Assembly (NCBI GenBank): GCA_947034885.2
Contig: OX344749.2
Coordinates: 43,987,682 to 44,051,681, forward strand
Direction: 5' to 3'
Origin: Thuidium tamariscinum
Lineage: Eukaryota; Streptophyta; Bryopsida; Hypnales; Thuidiaceae
Length of the DNA: 64,000 nt
Positions 22,782 through 34,749 of the stretch are shown here, piece by piece. How positions within the stretch are numbered: position 1 is the first letter of the stretch; each line of letters starts with the position of its first letter. The position numbers and the translations under genes are program-made. The notes beneath the pieces are model-generated. The model saw only the letters and a list, made by a program, of their open reading frames with translations, did not search any database and was not told the origin of the DNA.

Positions 22782-24128
22782 GAAAGTTACCAAACGCAAG
22801 CTTCTAATCGAAGTCTAAGAAACACTCTGTCCCAAATTCGAGTTAAGCGACATCCCTCATATCCTTAATCCAGAGTAGCACTCCAACGACCCATCGCATA
22901 AAAGAGGAAGGAATATGCCAAATCTCAACTACATAACAGAAGAAGCCAGGCACAAAACTCTGGAATGGAGGAGTCTACGATCTACTGTAGTGGGAAGGAC
23001 GACTGGTTATCCGACATCCGTGCAGGGCATCACCTGTCCCACTTCTAGTCTACGACGGGCTCAACACTGCAGCTGCTTACGTTTACGAAATTCCTGCAAT
23101 TCGATTGCACCTGTGAATCGACGAGGGCACCTGCAAACGCTTCTGCATCAACTCACCTCATGTCGAGAGTTCACGTCTGGAAGTAACCCAACTTAGGACG
23201 AGAAATTGGCACAACCAAACGTACTTTCGGAGCAAGGGCCAGAGTTTAACAATCCAACATCGGTACAGAAAAATAGATTCGTAGAACAAATGTTATTTAT
23301 AATTGGATCTGGGTATATCATATTCTACAGGGTACAGCTATGTAGCATTTCCTACACAATGCTAGTGTAAGAAAAAAATGTTAAATTCTACTCTACTTCG
23401 GTAGAGGGAGATGATCACAAGATTAGGTACACTGAGATGTTGTGTACGCAGAGATAGTTGCAGATGAGGTTACCCACGCTATGTTGCTACACAAGGCCAC
23501 TTTCCTTCTGCCACAGGAGCTAGCTGAAGGAGGATAGTCGAATTAGAAAATGGAAGCAACGATCTGAGCTAGAGACGCATGTTCGCAGCATCTGCACCGA
23601 TTAACCTACATGATACAACAACGTGACGCGAGCTCAATTGTCGCCTCACAATCGGCGTCTCCGATGGACAATCCATGATCGATAGCAGACCTTTCTGAAA
23701 TACAGCAAGAATACAATTCTTTCAATCGCTGTGCGGGTAATATACATCCATCAGAGAAATTACAAAGTGATGGCGTGGTTTCAAAAAGATAGAATTGAAG
23801 ATAATACACCTCAGATTACAGATGGGGCTCAACTAAAAATGTTGAACAAGAAATTTACATGAATACTTTTGAAAAAATGAAACCAATTTTATATGCCGTA
23901 TGCAGCTGCTTTTCTTTTCAAGTCCCTGAAATGGGGAGTGACAATAACGCTGAAGATCAAGGTTTCTAGTCCGAAGTCATTTGGAAGACTTGAAAAGAAA
24001 AGCTGAAACTAATTTCGATGGGCAACAGGAATAGAGTCAAAAAGTTCTGCTTCGAATCCTGGAAGTGAGCATTAGGGCTAGCTGACAGAATGTAACGAAA
24101 GCTTCGAGCACACGAAAGAGGAAAGGTC
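22782..24128. other. Spacer and 3' flank of coiled-coil gene
   Basis: No assignable gene. A perfect 17-bp inverted repeat (23908-23924 with 23987-24003, GCTTTTCTTTTCAAGTC) encloses a 62-base loop. Confidence 0.4.
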
Positions 24129-27100
24129 CTATCCATCATAATATCTGGTGTGGGTTGAGTTCATACGCAGCGGAGCGAATGGGCTCCGTGCAGCTCCTAC
24201 AGCTCCTAGTGGTAGATTTTCAGTTCCGTCTCCTGCAAGCCCATCCTGAAGGTTTTCGCTTCTGAACTTATTCTGCCAGCCACACAATCAAACAGTATCT
24301 TAGGAGGAACTACATGAACAACTAACCAGAAAACTGCGGTCACTTGCAAGATTGAATAATTATGTGAAAACTGCTCTTTAGTGGGAAATAGAATTCACTC
24401 TTCCATTCATCAAGGAGATAAATGCCAACGAGCGACGTCTAAATTCAGCACGGGGTCTGTAAATCTCAAATATTTATTGCAGCTAAATACAATTGAGAAG
24501 TTGTCTATCAAATCAAACGACGAAGGATATCGAGACTTGAAAGTCAAGGAAAGGGTACTCGCGGAGAGTACACACCCCGGGGTTGGAAGCACAGGTGCCA
24601 TGCATGTAGAGTGGTTGTAAACCTTACTCCTCTGGAAGTGAACGGGGACTGTGTGTACCACAGACATGAATTGCATTTGACATTCAGTAGCAATCGAAGC
24701 TCCTTATTCTCTTCTGCTAACAAGTACATCTACAAACCACATACAGTACATGTTAAATTCTCTATCAGAGAATTCATCACTTTCAAGACATAGAAGTATA
24801 ACAATCGTCAATTACACATTCAGATCCGTGAAATATGCATACTATGTTTACGAAATTGATCCTAGGCAATCACGTCACATAATCTTTGATCCCGAGGTAA
24901 GAAAGACAAAAGTGAAACTTATTTAAAACTACAACATCAGACGAGAGCCTGGTTAGTACGTCATGCATCTCTGTAAACAACCGGAAGGTTGTAGAGAAGG
25001 TACCTGCTCTTGGGCTTTTCTCAGATTGCTCTTACAAATTGCCACTTCCTGCCTCAAGGCTTCTGCCTCCATAAGCAAAGCTTTCATACCTTTCTCGTAC
25101 ACCTTCATCCTGTGTCCAAGGTTTCAACCACCTGGTCAACAAGCAGTTATAAGAACTTGGATTGTATAGATATTGTTGCACAGTACAAAAACCTGATGTG
25201 AACCCCATTGTGCACTCACCACACATAACAGTGAAACACGTTGGATGAAATTAGAAGCCAACCTATACTCAACAAAGCTTCACAAAAATGGCTATGCTTT
25301 CTTACCTTTCACGACTCCCTTCACCTTCGGTCCATTTCTTCAAGAGTCTGGGGATCAAAGTGATTATGGACGCACAAAAAGTAGACTTAGCATTGCCTGA
25401 TGAAATGAAAGCCGCACAGAAACACACAGAAACTATTGCGACTAGCGACTGATATAACCATCCATGTAATCAATGAAAAGAATACTTGTATTCTCTATAT
25501 TCGTCAGCTTACAAATAGTTATTACTACGGAGCAGCTAAGTATACTACGCCTAAAACTATCCCTTAAACGGGTATGCAGTTCAATTACTGAAAACACCAA
25601 AATATGTCAGATTCTAACTGCATGATGAAATGTTGCTGAACCATGGCAACGTAGGATTCACCTCTCACGACTTGACCGGAACTCCCCTTGCATGCGCCTT
25701 AAGATGGCCCTAAATTGGAGGTTAAGGGATTCAATAGCTTCGTCTCGTTCCTGCTCGAGTGCTCTTACTACTCCAGCTGAGACAGCAGACGACACCATTT
25801 GGGAGACGCTAAGCTCATCTCTAGCAGTTTCCATGGCCGAACAGGCTTCCTGTATTCTTTTGAGTTCTGTAGATATTTCCTCATACCGCTGCACAGCCAT
25901 GTCAAAACCAAGGATAAATTATACTTGCGCTCTTCACAAAAGTATCACACAGTAGCATGCCAGATTATCAGAAAGCGAATAATTATCAGAGCTTATCGTA
26001 AAGCAGAATATCTAAGAACTAGCTGACCCAGTCGCATCAGAAATAATACGCAACAGAGAATTAACCCACCCATTAACCACTACGAAAGTGTAATAGTTCA
26101 ACATCAGTTTCGAGATGGTGCAAAGATTGGCAACGAAGGAGGAGTCATCGACGAAACAAGAGTGTTAAGGCCTGTTGTACCTGGTTAGCTTCAGCAAGCA
26201 AGATCTCCAGCTGCAAATTCCGCTCCCTCGCAAGGTCGTCTACAACATTATGCTCAACTTTAACACCAGCATTTACAGTCTTCGTCTCGTCTTGAAGTCT
26301 GCAGCCGGGGGATGACTAGGTTTAGATGACACGTGGTCCATAAGGTCATCTGTCAATTAAGAAAAACGTTGGCACTTTCTAGTTGAGGAAAACCTTCAGA
26401 TTTTGATTGTAAAATACCTCTGTAATTTAGAATCCAAATCAGCAAGCTTGAGCTTCAAGGCAGGTACATCTTCCTCATCAAAGCTCTGAGGAAAATAGAG
26501 AGGAAATAATTAATCACAGTATGCATATTTCTCAAGAAATGGTAAACAATGTACAAAACCAATCTCCTCCAATCCCAAGAATGACAAGGAAAATGCAACT
26601 AGAGTAATTTCACTAGATTCATACAGAATTCGCTCAAATACGATGAAGCCGCTTAGGCTCTAAAAGTGCTCAGCAGTGCTGCAGAGTTACGATTCTCTAA
26701 GGAGAAGATATAATAAGAAGCACCTCTGCAGGTAAGGGATGCACAGCTGCGGTGCAGCCTCTAATACTTTCCAGCTCCTGCAGCAACTCTTCGAGCTTTC
26801 GATTAGCCTCAGCAGCTTTGTCCTCGGCTTGGGCTGCTCTTTCTTCGGCCTCGTCGGCAACTTCCATGAATACTTCCCGATCATTGTGATAAAGGTTACA
26901 CTCATTTTCTAAGCGTGTACATTCTTGAGTCAGTGACTCGCAATCTAATGTGAGCGACTTGCATTCTGCCGCAAGTCTCTGGGTCTCAGCCACTTGTCTC
27001 CTCAAAGCTTGAGCATTCAGAGAAGCCTCTTCCTGTGACATTACAAGCACGCTCAGGACACGACAACGCGGAATCGTTTCGTCAGTCATCAGGTAGTTAT

Positions 27101-28125
27101 ACTTCTGCTTAATCCAAATCAATCGTGTAAACGCTTTGCACAGTATGCTCTATACGAAAAAACAATGTCCACTGAAAGAGCCGGTAATCATAACACGCGA
27201 TCAGGAAAATAAGGAAAAGAGTAGCCAGCGAGTTTCTGGTCATGTAATAACCGCGTCTGCACCAGCGTCTTTCTCCATTCTATTCAGAGAAATTAGGACT
27301 GCCGTTAGGATTAATGCTTCAGACACCCGAAAAAGTTTCATCAAGCCTCGATGTAGGGATAAGAAAGAAATTCGGACATTACATGGCTTGCGATGAGAGT
27401 CGGGAATGATTCTGTTTAGACGTACGAAGACCAAATACTCCTTTTCAGTGACGACATCGAGTAATCCCTTACATTAAGAGATCGCAAACGACCGAGAACA
27501 GAACTATACACCATGATCGAGCAATCGTTGACCAGGCCGAGAAGAACAGGGAGTCGAACGAATCGATCCTCGTAAGAAAGAGGTGCCAATCATGTGCCTG
27601 TCTAAAGCCCTAAACCTCTTCGCTATCGAACGAACAATCATCAAAAACCCAGACGAGGGACTAAAGAATCTCCAGGCCGTTATTGCAACAATTTTTCGGT
27701 TTCTCCACAATATTGTTCACCTCTACTCAACCATGTGCTCCAATGAGATGACTCTCACCGCAGGAGGAGCAGAGACAGATCCAGGTCTAGAAGGCCAAAA
27801 CTGCATACAAAATGAGCTAGCGCAAAGGCAAATGCTGCTTCCTTGAAGTCGTGCAAGATTAAGGTATGCGACAGCAAGAAACGAATTACACAGAGAGGAG
27901 AATTACCCTGGACTTCGCACACTTCAGGTCTGCCTCGTCCAGCCGACGTAGGAGCACATAAACTTGTTCCTGAAGTTGCCTTTGAGAATCAACTGCTTCA
28001 GCAAATTTAACCTCCCAGTGATCCTGACATCTACAAGGCTCGAGTACATTGCAGACAGTTTCTTGCACAAACTTCTCGACGTCAACGGGCAACGTCGTCG
28101 CACTGTTCCCATCGTATCTGTCCAT
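24129..28125 (-). CDS. Coiled-coil protein of unknown function, eight exons
   Basis: Exons 28125-27907, 27032-26724, 26485-26418, 26298-26181, 25888-25662, 25347-25306, 25109-25004 and 24272-24129. All splice phases agree and the sum is 411 codons including stop (410 residues). It starts MDRYDGNSATTLPVDVEKFV with CRCQDHWEVKFAEAVDSQRQ soon after. It is then almost entirely heptad-rich helix: exon 2 has repeated CESLTQECTRLENEC and EEAEERAAQAEDKAAEAN blocks, exon 5 DELSVSQMVSSAVSAGVVRA. The last exon is a disordered tail ending THTRYYDG. There is no signal peptide or membrane segment. Such long coiled coils act as scaffolds or tethers, but I cannot name the family. Confidence 0.85.
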
Positions 28126-28137
28126 GTCCTCGAATAT

Positions 28138-28740
28138 TTTACGGAATGCAGATTCTTGAAGTTACAATGAGAAATATAGAAAGGAGCCCGTGGAGAGGAC
28201 AGGCGATTACTCCGCTTCTCCACTACTCCCTCTTGAAATTTTCTTCCGTCTGATACGCGGGAAGGTCGATCTTCTCCTCCATAAGCCAGTAAGGCAGCCG
28301 TAGAGAAGACGACGAATGCGATCAAGAAAGTTAGAGCTTATCAAGCGATGCCTGTGCTCTGGAAAAAAGTCAGGCAACGACAAAATCTAAACCAGCTTCT
28401 CAAGAAGCACACATACAGATTCACTCAAGGCCTTCACAGGTCTACGGAATGCAGTTCCACAATAACTATGATCAAAATGGTATGGAACTCGACGAGATGA
28501 TGGGAGATCTCTCCGCTTCTCCACTACACCTTCTTGAAATCCCCTCCCGCCCGATGTGGAAGACGACAGCTCTTCTCCTCCATAAGCAAGAATTGCGACT
28601 AAGAAGAAACGAGTCACGCATACGCTCAAAATCAAAACGCCTATCCAAGACTGGCTGCATACAGGAATAATGCATGCAACGGCAAAGTCTCAGCGAATTC
28701 AGAAGACGCAACGTACTCCTCCGGCTGCTCTCAGCTCAAC
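28138..28740. repeat. Tandem duplication (about 300 bp) upstream of coiled-coil gene
   Basis: Units 28138-28440 and about 28441-28740 share ACGGAATGCAG, CTCCGCTTCTCCACTAC, TCTTGAAAT, CTTCTCCTCCATAAGC and GCAACG-CAAA-TCT in the same order. On the minus strand both units keep one open frame containing LAYGGE...GR-FQEGVVEKR. It lies just 5' of the coiled-coil start codon. Confidence 0.7.
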
Positions 28741-29525
28741 GTCCTCTAAAAATTCACGACCACTCGAGCTCGCAAGGAAGCACGCAACAGGCATGACATT
28801 CGCCGTCGACCAAAAGGGAACACCTCGTTCGTCCTCAAACCACCGCACGGCGCCACTCCGGGTTCGCCTCGCGTCGTCAGGCTAAAGACACACGCAAATG
28901 CGGCCCGCCGAGCTTCCCAAGGCCGATCGACCTCGGAATTCATGCAAACGCCAAATTAATTGCAATCAAAAGACAAGACCTGATCTCTGAAACCATCTCG
29001 CACATATTGGCTTCAAAAATTCACCATTACCGATCCGAGATGCGGCAATCGCAATTGAGAGTACGTGCGCGAGAGAAAATCAACGTGGATGGCGTAATGA
29101 GGAAGCACGCTGGTTACGCCGGAAGAGGTAGCTGTTGCGACGAGGAGAAGGAAGGGCCTTCTGTCCAACGGTAGGATATGGCGGACAACGGTCGGATGCC
29201 AGCTTCATGAGGAGGCGGCTACATGAGTTGTGACTGCAAGCATCTCCAGGGACAGAGTTTACGGCGAATCCGACCTGTCCTTAAGTTCGTGTCCTATACT
29301 CGTGTCAGCGTCGTTACTGCCTGCGCCGAGAAAGGCGGTCTTTCTAGGGTTACCATAGATGCAAGGTGGTTTATTTCATTGAACTTCTTTTGGGCAAAGT
29401 TGAAAACAATCTGCATTGAGTGATGGAGTTAAGTTACATGGCGCGACTGAAAAAGTGGCGGCATAGGAATTAACTCAGTAATCGATAGTTGAGCATTAAT
29501 TCAAGCAATTCATCAAATAAATTTT
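28741..29525. other. Probable promoter region of coiled-coil gene and spacer
   Basis: More GC-rich than the surrounding spacers, without a supportable gene. A protein-coding reading is not evident on either strand. Confidence 0.35.
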
Positions 29526-30796
29526 AGGGCATCTGCAATGCAACACCTGCAAACAAGCCCTATAAAGGCAAATGGAGGGCCATTCCACATGAGCCGCATA
29601 AGGTAAGGTAGAGGGCTCAGAAATGGAGCATCTAAGGGCTGATCTGCTTTTTTCATGTAATTAAACAAACGGAAATATTTCTAGCCCATTTTTCAGAGGA
29701 AGAAAAATAGATGAAGAATCTAACACAAGTGATTTCATATTTTTTGGAGCATTTTTGAAATAGTTATGAATTTTCAAACAAAATGTGTTGTAGGTCCCTA
29801 TTTATGTCCCTAGATCCTCCATGAATGGTTCACTTGCAACTTCAAAGAAAAGATGGAAAAGCAAGGAGAATGATTGGCTCTCACTATTCCCAATGCTTCT
29901 ATCTTCATTTCATTCAATGAGTATAGAGGTCCATTTAAGAACCACATATTGTCCATTTCAATGCCTTTTATAGGTTCCATTCTTAATGCCCGCTCTATTT
30001 TAGAGCCTCCTACCTTAAAAGGTCGTGAAATGGACCATCTAAGCACTGAATCTGAATTTCGGGCAGATGAAACTTCTTGAAATAGTTTTTAGTAAATTTT
30101 TATTGAAAGACAAGAGGAATTGGCATCTAACCCAAGTTGTTTTACATTTGTTGGATCATTTTTGAATTAGTTATGAATTTTCAAACGAGATGTGTCGTAG
30201 GTCCCTATTTATGATCCTAGGTCCTTCTTAAAGTGTTCACTATGCTTCCAGAGAAAAACGAGAAAAGCAAGGGAAACGATTGGCTCTTAGAATAATGAAT
30301 AATATGTTTCTTGATTCATTCAATGACTATGGAGGTCAATTTAGTAACTACATTCAATCCATTCAACCACCATTTATAGAGTCCATTCTTAATGCCTGCT
30401 CCATTTCAAGACCTCCTATCTTAGTGCCAGTTCAAATTTGGAAAAAAATGACCCAATCCGAAAGCAGCAAGCCCAAATGTTAAATGAATTTTTTTTGTAT
30501 TATAAAAAAAAAAAAAAAGAATCTCCATTATAAAAGGACTTTCCACAAAGACATGGGAAATTTGCATTGAAGACCCCACATTCCAATGCTTGACAATAAT
30601 GATTATCCTCTAAAGGGCCAACTCTCGGGCCCTCCATATATTGACAATGTACCGATCCCGGGGGTCCCATATTGAGGCCTTGGAATTGAAGGCCCCTAAT
30701 AATAGTTGCATTGGAGCCCAAAATTAAATAAAAAGTTCTTTATACATGGCACAGTGCCAATATAGGCGGTGTTGCTAGAAGGATTGTAAATGCTTT
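29526..30796. repeat. Tourist/PIF-Harbinger-like element C1, split by a nested insertion
   Basis: C1 is 29526-29604 plus 30423-30796 (about 450 bp when the insertion is left out). The left end is GGGCATCTGCAATG and the right end GATTGTAAATGC, with TTA on both sides. Comparison with C2 (30797-31246) shows the break exactly where elements B2 and B3 begin and end. Confidence 0.8.
29601..30421. repeat. Two head-to-tail family B elements nested in C1
   Basis: B2 (about 29605-30016) starts AAGGTAGAGGGCTC and ends GAGCCTCCTACCTT. B3 (about 30019-30422) starts AAGGTCGTGAAATGGACC and ends GACCTCCTATCTTA. Both share ATCTAAG and TTTTTGAA-TAGTTATGAATTTTC blocks. The pair is flanked by TA, suggesting a TA target duplication. 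Confidence 0.8.
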
Positions 30797-31246
30797 AAGG
30801 ACATCTACAATGCGATAGCAATAACAAGCCCTATAACAGCAAATGCAAGGCCATTCTATGTGGCCCACATATTGCCGGTTCAAACTTGGAAGAAAATGAC
30901 CCAATGCGAAAGCTGCAAGCCCAAACGTCAAATGGATTTTTTGGTATTATAAAAAGAAATAAAGAAAATAATCTCCATTATAAACAGACTTTCTATGAAG
31001 ACATGGGAAAGTTGCATTAAAGAGCACACATTCCAATGTTTGATAATAATGATTATTCTCTAAATGGCCAAGTCCCAGGCCCTCCATATATTTAAAATTT
31101 ACTGATCCTAGAGGAGTGCATACTAAGGCCATGGAATTGAAGGCCCCAATCACGGTTGCATTGGAGCCCAAATTTAATTGAAATTTAGTTTGTACCCGAC
31201 ACAGTGCTGATACTAGGCTTGTTACCGATAGGATTGCAGATGCTCT
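30797..31246. repeat. Tourist/PIF-Harbinger-like element C2 (450 bp)
   Basis: Ends GGACATCTACAATGC and GATTGCAGATGCTC. It is directly adjacent to C1. The whole length is alignable to C1 and, in reverse, to C3 at 54919-55370. Confidence 0.82.
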
Positions 31247-31520
31247 AATGTGGATACACCCAAAAGCACCACTTATTCATACCGTGACTAGTTAGTGTTA
31301 TTAACTTCTTGAGATTTTCTTGCAGTCTTGTTGGCAAGTGAAGGATGTTCCAACAAACCAAAGAATACAAGATTTGGAAACCGTACACAAAAGTTATGAA
31401 CAATCAAAGTTTGTTTTAGAAAGCGCCATCTATAGTTTGTGAACATGATTGATTTTAGAAATATATGTAGACTATAGATGGTGATGTTAGGAACGTGGCA
31501 ATTTTGGATGTACCTACCTT
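31247..31520. repeat. MITE family A, copy 3 (274 bp)
   Basis: Ends ATGTGGATACACCCAAAAGC and ATTTTGGATGTACCTACCTT, with TA on both sides. The internal AGCGCCATCTATAG hairpin arms are kept. It abuts element C2. Confidence 0.85.
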
Positions 31521-33469
31521 ATATCTCAAGTTCCACTTGTAGAATTGTATTAAAGGTTGCTATCACTTTTCTTTTATGATTATTAAGAAGACCTAGCAAG
31601 TCAATTTTGACCTAAGGTAAGTAGTTTAGAAATCAACCACCTAAGAAGAAAGATTGATCTTAAGTTTAGGCTATATACCCAAACATTTTAGACTTTTTTG
31701 GTAGATGGAGGAAAGGAAAACACAGATATGGCAAAAAAATTAGTAAATTTTTTATCCCAATTTAATAAGATACAATTTTTAGAAGGCAAAAGTGCATAGG
31801 GTGCTATTTGTGTACATAGGGAGCAGTAATAATCACTTGGGTTGTAGCTTTTAATGGAGTAGGAGAGCCTAGAAATGGATTTAGAAGATGATGTGAATGT
31901 TCAACAAAGTCTACTCATGCACCAATAGAGTGTCAAAAACCAAGCAAGTTCCTTCAACAATTGAAATTTCATTTCATTTGTTTAAAAATCAAAACAAAAA
32001 CAAGCAAGGCACATGTGTGGTGCTCATTTGGTGGGTCATTTGGCCAAAACTTGACAAATAATCACATTTTGATGTTGCTTTGAATGACATTTGAATTTCT
32101 ATTTAAGCCATTCAATCACATAGTATTAAATCATCACTACTCATTATTGTTGCCTACATTGCCTACTGACTATTTTGAAAACCACTCACTTCCAAACACA
32201 TTTTTTGGAATTAAGAAAACTTATCCAATTTTCAAAGCATGTGCATTGTTTGAGAGACCTTTGTAGGGATAGTTCTTAATGACTGCTCCATTTAAGAGCT
32301 TCCTCCTATAATGCATGTCATTATTGTTCACATGATATTAGCAATGTTTTAACCCTTTACTCCTTAAGAATTCCAAATTGGGCTTCATTTTTTAAGCAAT
32401 CTTGAAGATTTTACTTGAAGATTTTATTATTTGTTTTTATAATTATTTATTTGAACTGATGCATGCAATGTTCTTCATTCAAACTAATGATATGATAAAA
32501 AAATTATTATTTAAACTATCCTTTCTATAATATGATCAATCAAAGTTTGCAACTTAAAATCATGAATTCTTGAGAACTAAAGGGTTAAAGACTTGAAGAT
32601 CCTTAATCTTTGTTTTAAATGGTGTTTATAAAATAACAATAAGAACATTTAGATTAGTGTGTTGTGTCCTAACTTGCTATTGTGTAGGTTCTTACTATGG
32701 TAGTGCATCTAAACAATGTCTTGTTTTTCAATTATTAGGTCAACTTGCATTTAAATATGAAGTGGTCAACCTATATACAAAAAACTAAGCAATTTATGAG
32801 ATGCTTTTCTGGTCATTGAAATCCTACAATTTAACATGAATGCAAAACATTTTTGAACAATGTATTCACAATTGAGCAACTATAGACTTCCTAAAGGTAT
32901 TATTATATCTACTTCAAGCATAAGTATTGTATGATTGACTAAGTTTGTACAACAATAGTTTCCTATTCCCCTTACAATTTCCATTTGTAAATGATAATAC
33001 CTTTAGTTGGGCAAATGGGGGAAGGAAATACTCTACAAGAATTTTTTTGATTAATGAGTGTGATCTTTCCCACATGTTATTATAGAAGACATTGACATCT
33101 ACAACATGAATTTAAAATTAACAAATGATTTCATTATTAAAAAAAGGGAACCTAAAATATTGTAATGTATACAAAGTTTTTCCTATTTGGGTCACTCTAC
33201 TTAATATTTGCTCTAATCTTGAGAAGGAGGGGAAATGTGTATTCCCTAGAAAATTAGTGTGATCATAAAATCTAGTTTTATTTGTAGAAATGGGAATATT
33301 TCAACCTATATTAATTCAAAATGGTGTGAATTTGGTGAATTAGTGTTACATGTATAATTAGAACAAATCAAGCATAATACACTTTACTAAAAAAAATATA
33401 AAACTATTATAGTTCCTTGTTTACTTAGTAAAACAATTATCATCCTAATTCGACATTTGATGGTTTATG
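31521..33469. other. AT-rich spacer with repeat remnants
   Basis: No gene. A sequence near 32282-32311 resembles a family B right end (CTGCTCCATTTAAGAGC), and GGTAAGTAGTTTAGAAATC near 31617 could be its left end, so a diverged 700-bp element is possible. Confidence 0.4.
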
Positions 33470-33665
33470 CACTAGAAGAAAAGCCTCAAAATCTGCATTT
33501 GTTTCAACATAATGCGTCAAGTGAGTTATGTTGAAACAAACGCAGAAAAATGCTTTTTTCTGCGTTTTCCGACTTTTTCATTGCGTTTTCTGCATTTGTT
33601 ACAACATAACTCACTTGACGCATTGTATTGAAACAAATGCAGATTTTGAGGCTTTTCTTCTAGTG
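33470..33665. mobile_element. CACTA-type foldback MITE (196 bp)
   Basis: Starts CACTAGAAGAAAAGCC and ends GGCTTTTCTTCTAGTG. Arms of about 80 bp pair with few mismatches. A 3-bp duplication ATG (33467-33469 and 33666-33668) and the CACTA terminus fit the CACTA (En/Spm) superfamily. Non-coding. Confidence 0.9.
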
Positions 33666-34450
33666 ATGCCAACTAAAAAATGCATGGAAAAAAAGGTTTA
33701 GGTAGGCAAGCATATAATGATTGCTTTGTAGATAAATCAAAATTTATAGCTAAATATTCTTTGTGAGATTCTTATTTGTTGTATTAAATCAAATCTTTAT
33801 TCAAAGAAAGAATTTCTATAGATTTCTAAATTATTATTCTTTTTTCTCTAAAGAATATAGAGATTACACATGTTTAAAAAATGTTTACCCTTATAGTTAT
33901 GAAAATTTAAAAACTTTAAAACAAAAAGATGATTATATATTTCTTTGAATTGAATTCATTTGTTGCTATACTATTATAGTAAAATTTTCTTTTTGTCAAT
34001 CTAATGAAAAAAAATTTCTAATGATACTTCAAAAACTCATAATTTAGACAAATTAATTTTGATAACAATATAAAACAATTGAATCATGATTTTTTTCATC
34101 CTAAGGATTTACATAGAATACATGGGAGTATCATGTATCAATGGAGCTGTCTCAACATATATACAAACTTTTGTTGTTATTGCATATTTCTTTAAATTTA
34201 TACATCTTTAGTATCAAATTCACAATACAAATTGAGGATTGAACTTTCTATGACCTTTAATTAATAAAAAACATGACTTTTGTGACTACTAAAAAAATAA
34301 GTGTCCACCATTATTTTTCGACAATGATTGTGACTTGATAATGATTGCAAAATGAGTATTTTGCAATCATTGCACACAAGAAATGACTTCTATAGCATTG
34401 TAGACAAGTCATTTATACCATCACTTTTTTTATATACCAATGATTTCTAC
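33666..34450. other. AT-rich spacer
   Basis: No gene or clear element. A short open frame at 33763-33948 is of AT-rich, low-complexity composition. Confidence 0.45.
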
Positions 34451-34749
34451 ATGGCAAATTTTGTTAAAATAGCAGTATTCCTTATGCCATTTTCAGAGTG
34501 CACGGTCTAAATTGAAAATTGACATCTAGGAAGGGTATATGTTTCAAACATCTAGGACCCATGTAGATTTCAAAATCTATGATAGTTTTAGATTTCAAAT
34601 CACACAGTCTAAAGCATCTTGGGCAAGTGTAGATTTCAAACATCTACAATCCATGTAGATTTCAAAAATCTATGACAGTTTTAAATTTCAGACCTTACGA
34701 TTTGAATAGTCAAAAGTGCCAAACTAATGGAATACCGCCATTTTAATGA
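34451..34749. repeat. Non-autonomous DNA element, family E, copy 2 (299 bp)
   Basis: Ends ATGGCAAATTTTGTTAAAAT and ATTTTAATGAAATTCGCCAT, flanked by CTAC on both sides. Same interior TAGATTTCAAA motifs as the 3564 copy. Confidence 0.8.

Noticed and set aside
23200..23820. Possible genes downstream of the second tRNA
   Set aside because: Only short frames without motifs or splice support were found.
24040..24080. GGATTCGAAGC motif resembling a tRNA B box on the minus strand
   Set aside because: The flanking bases do not form a T stem and no A box or acceptor stem is present.
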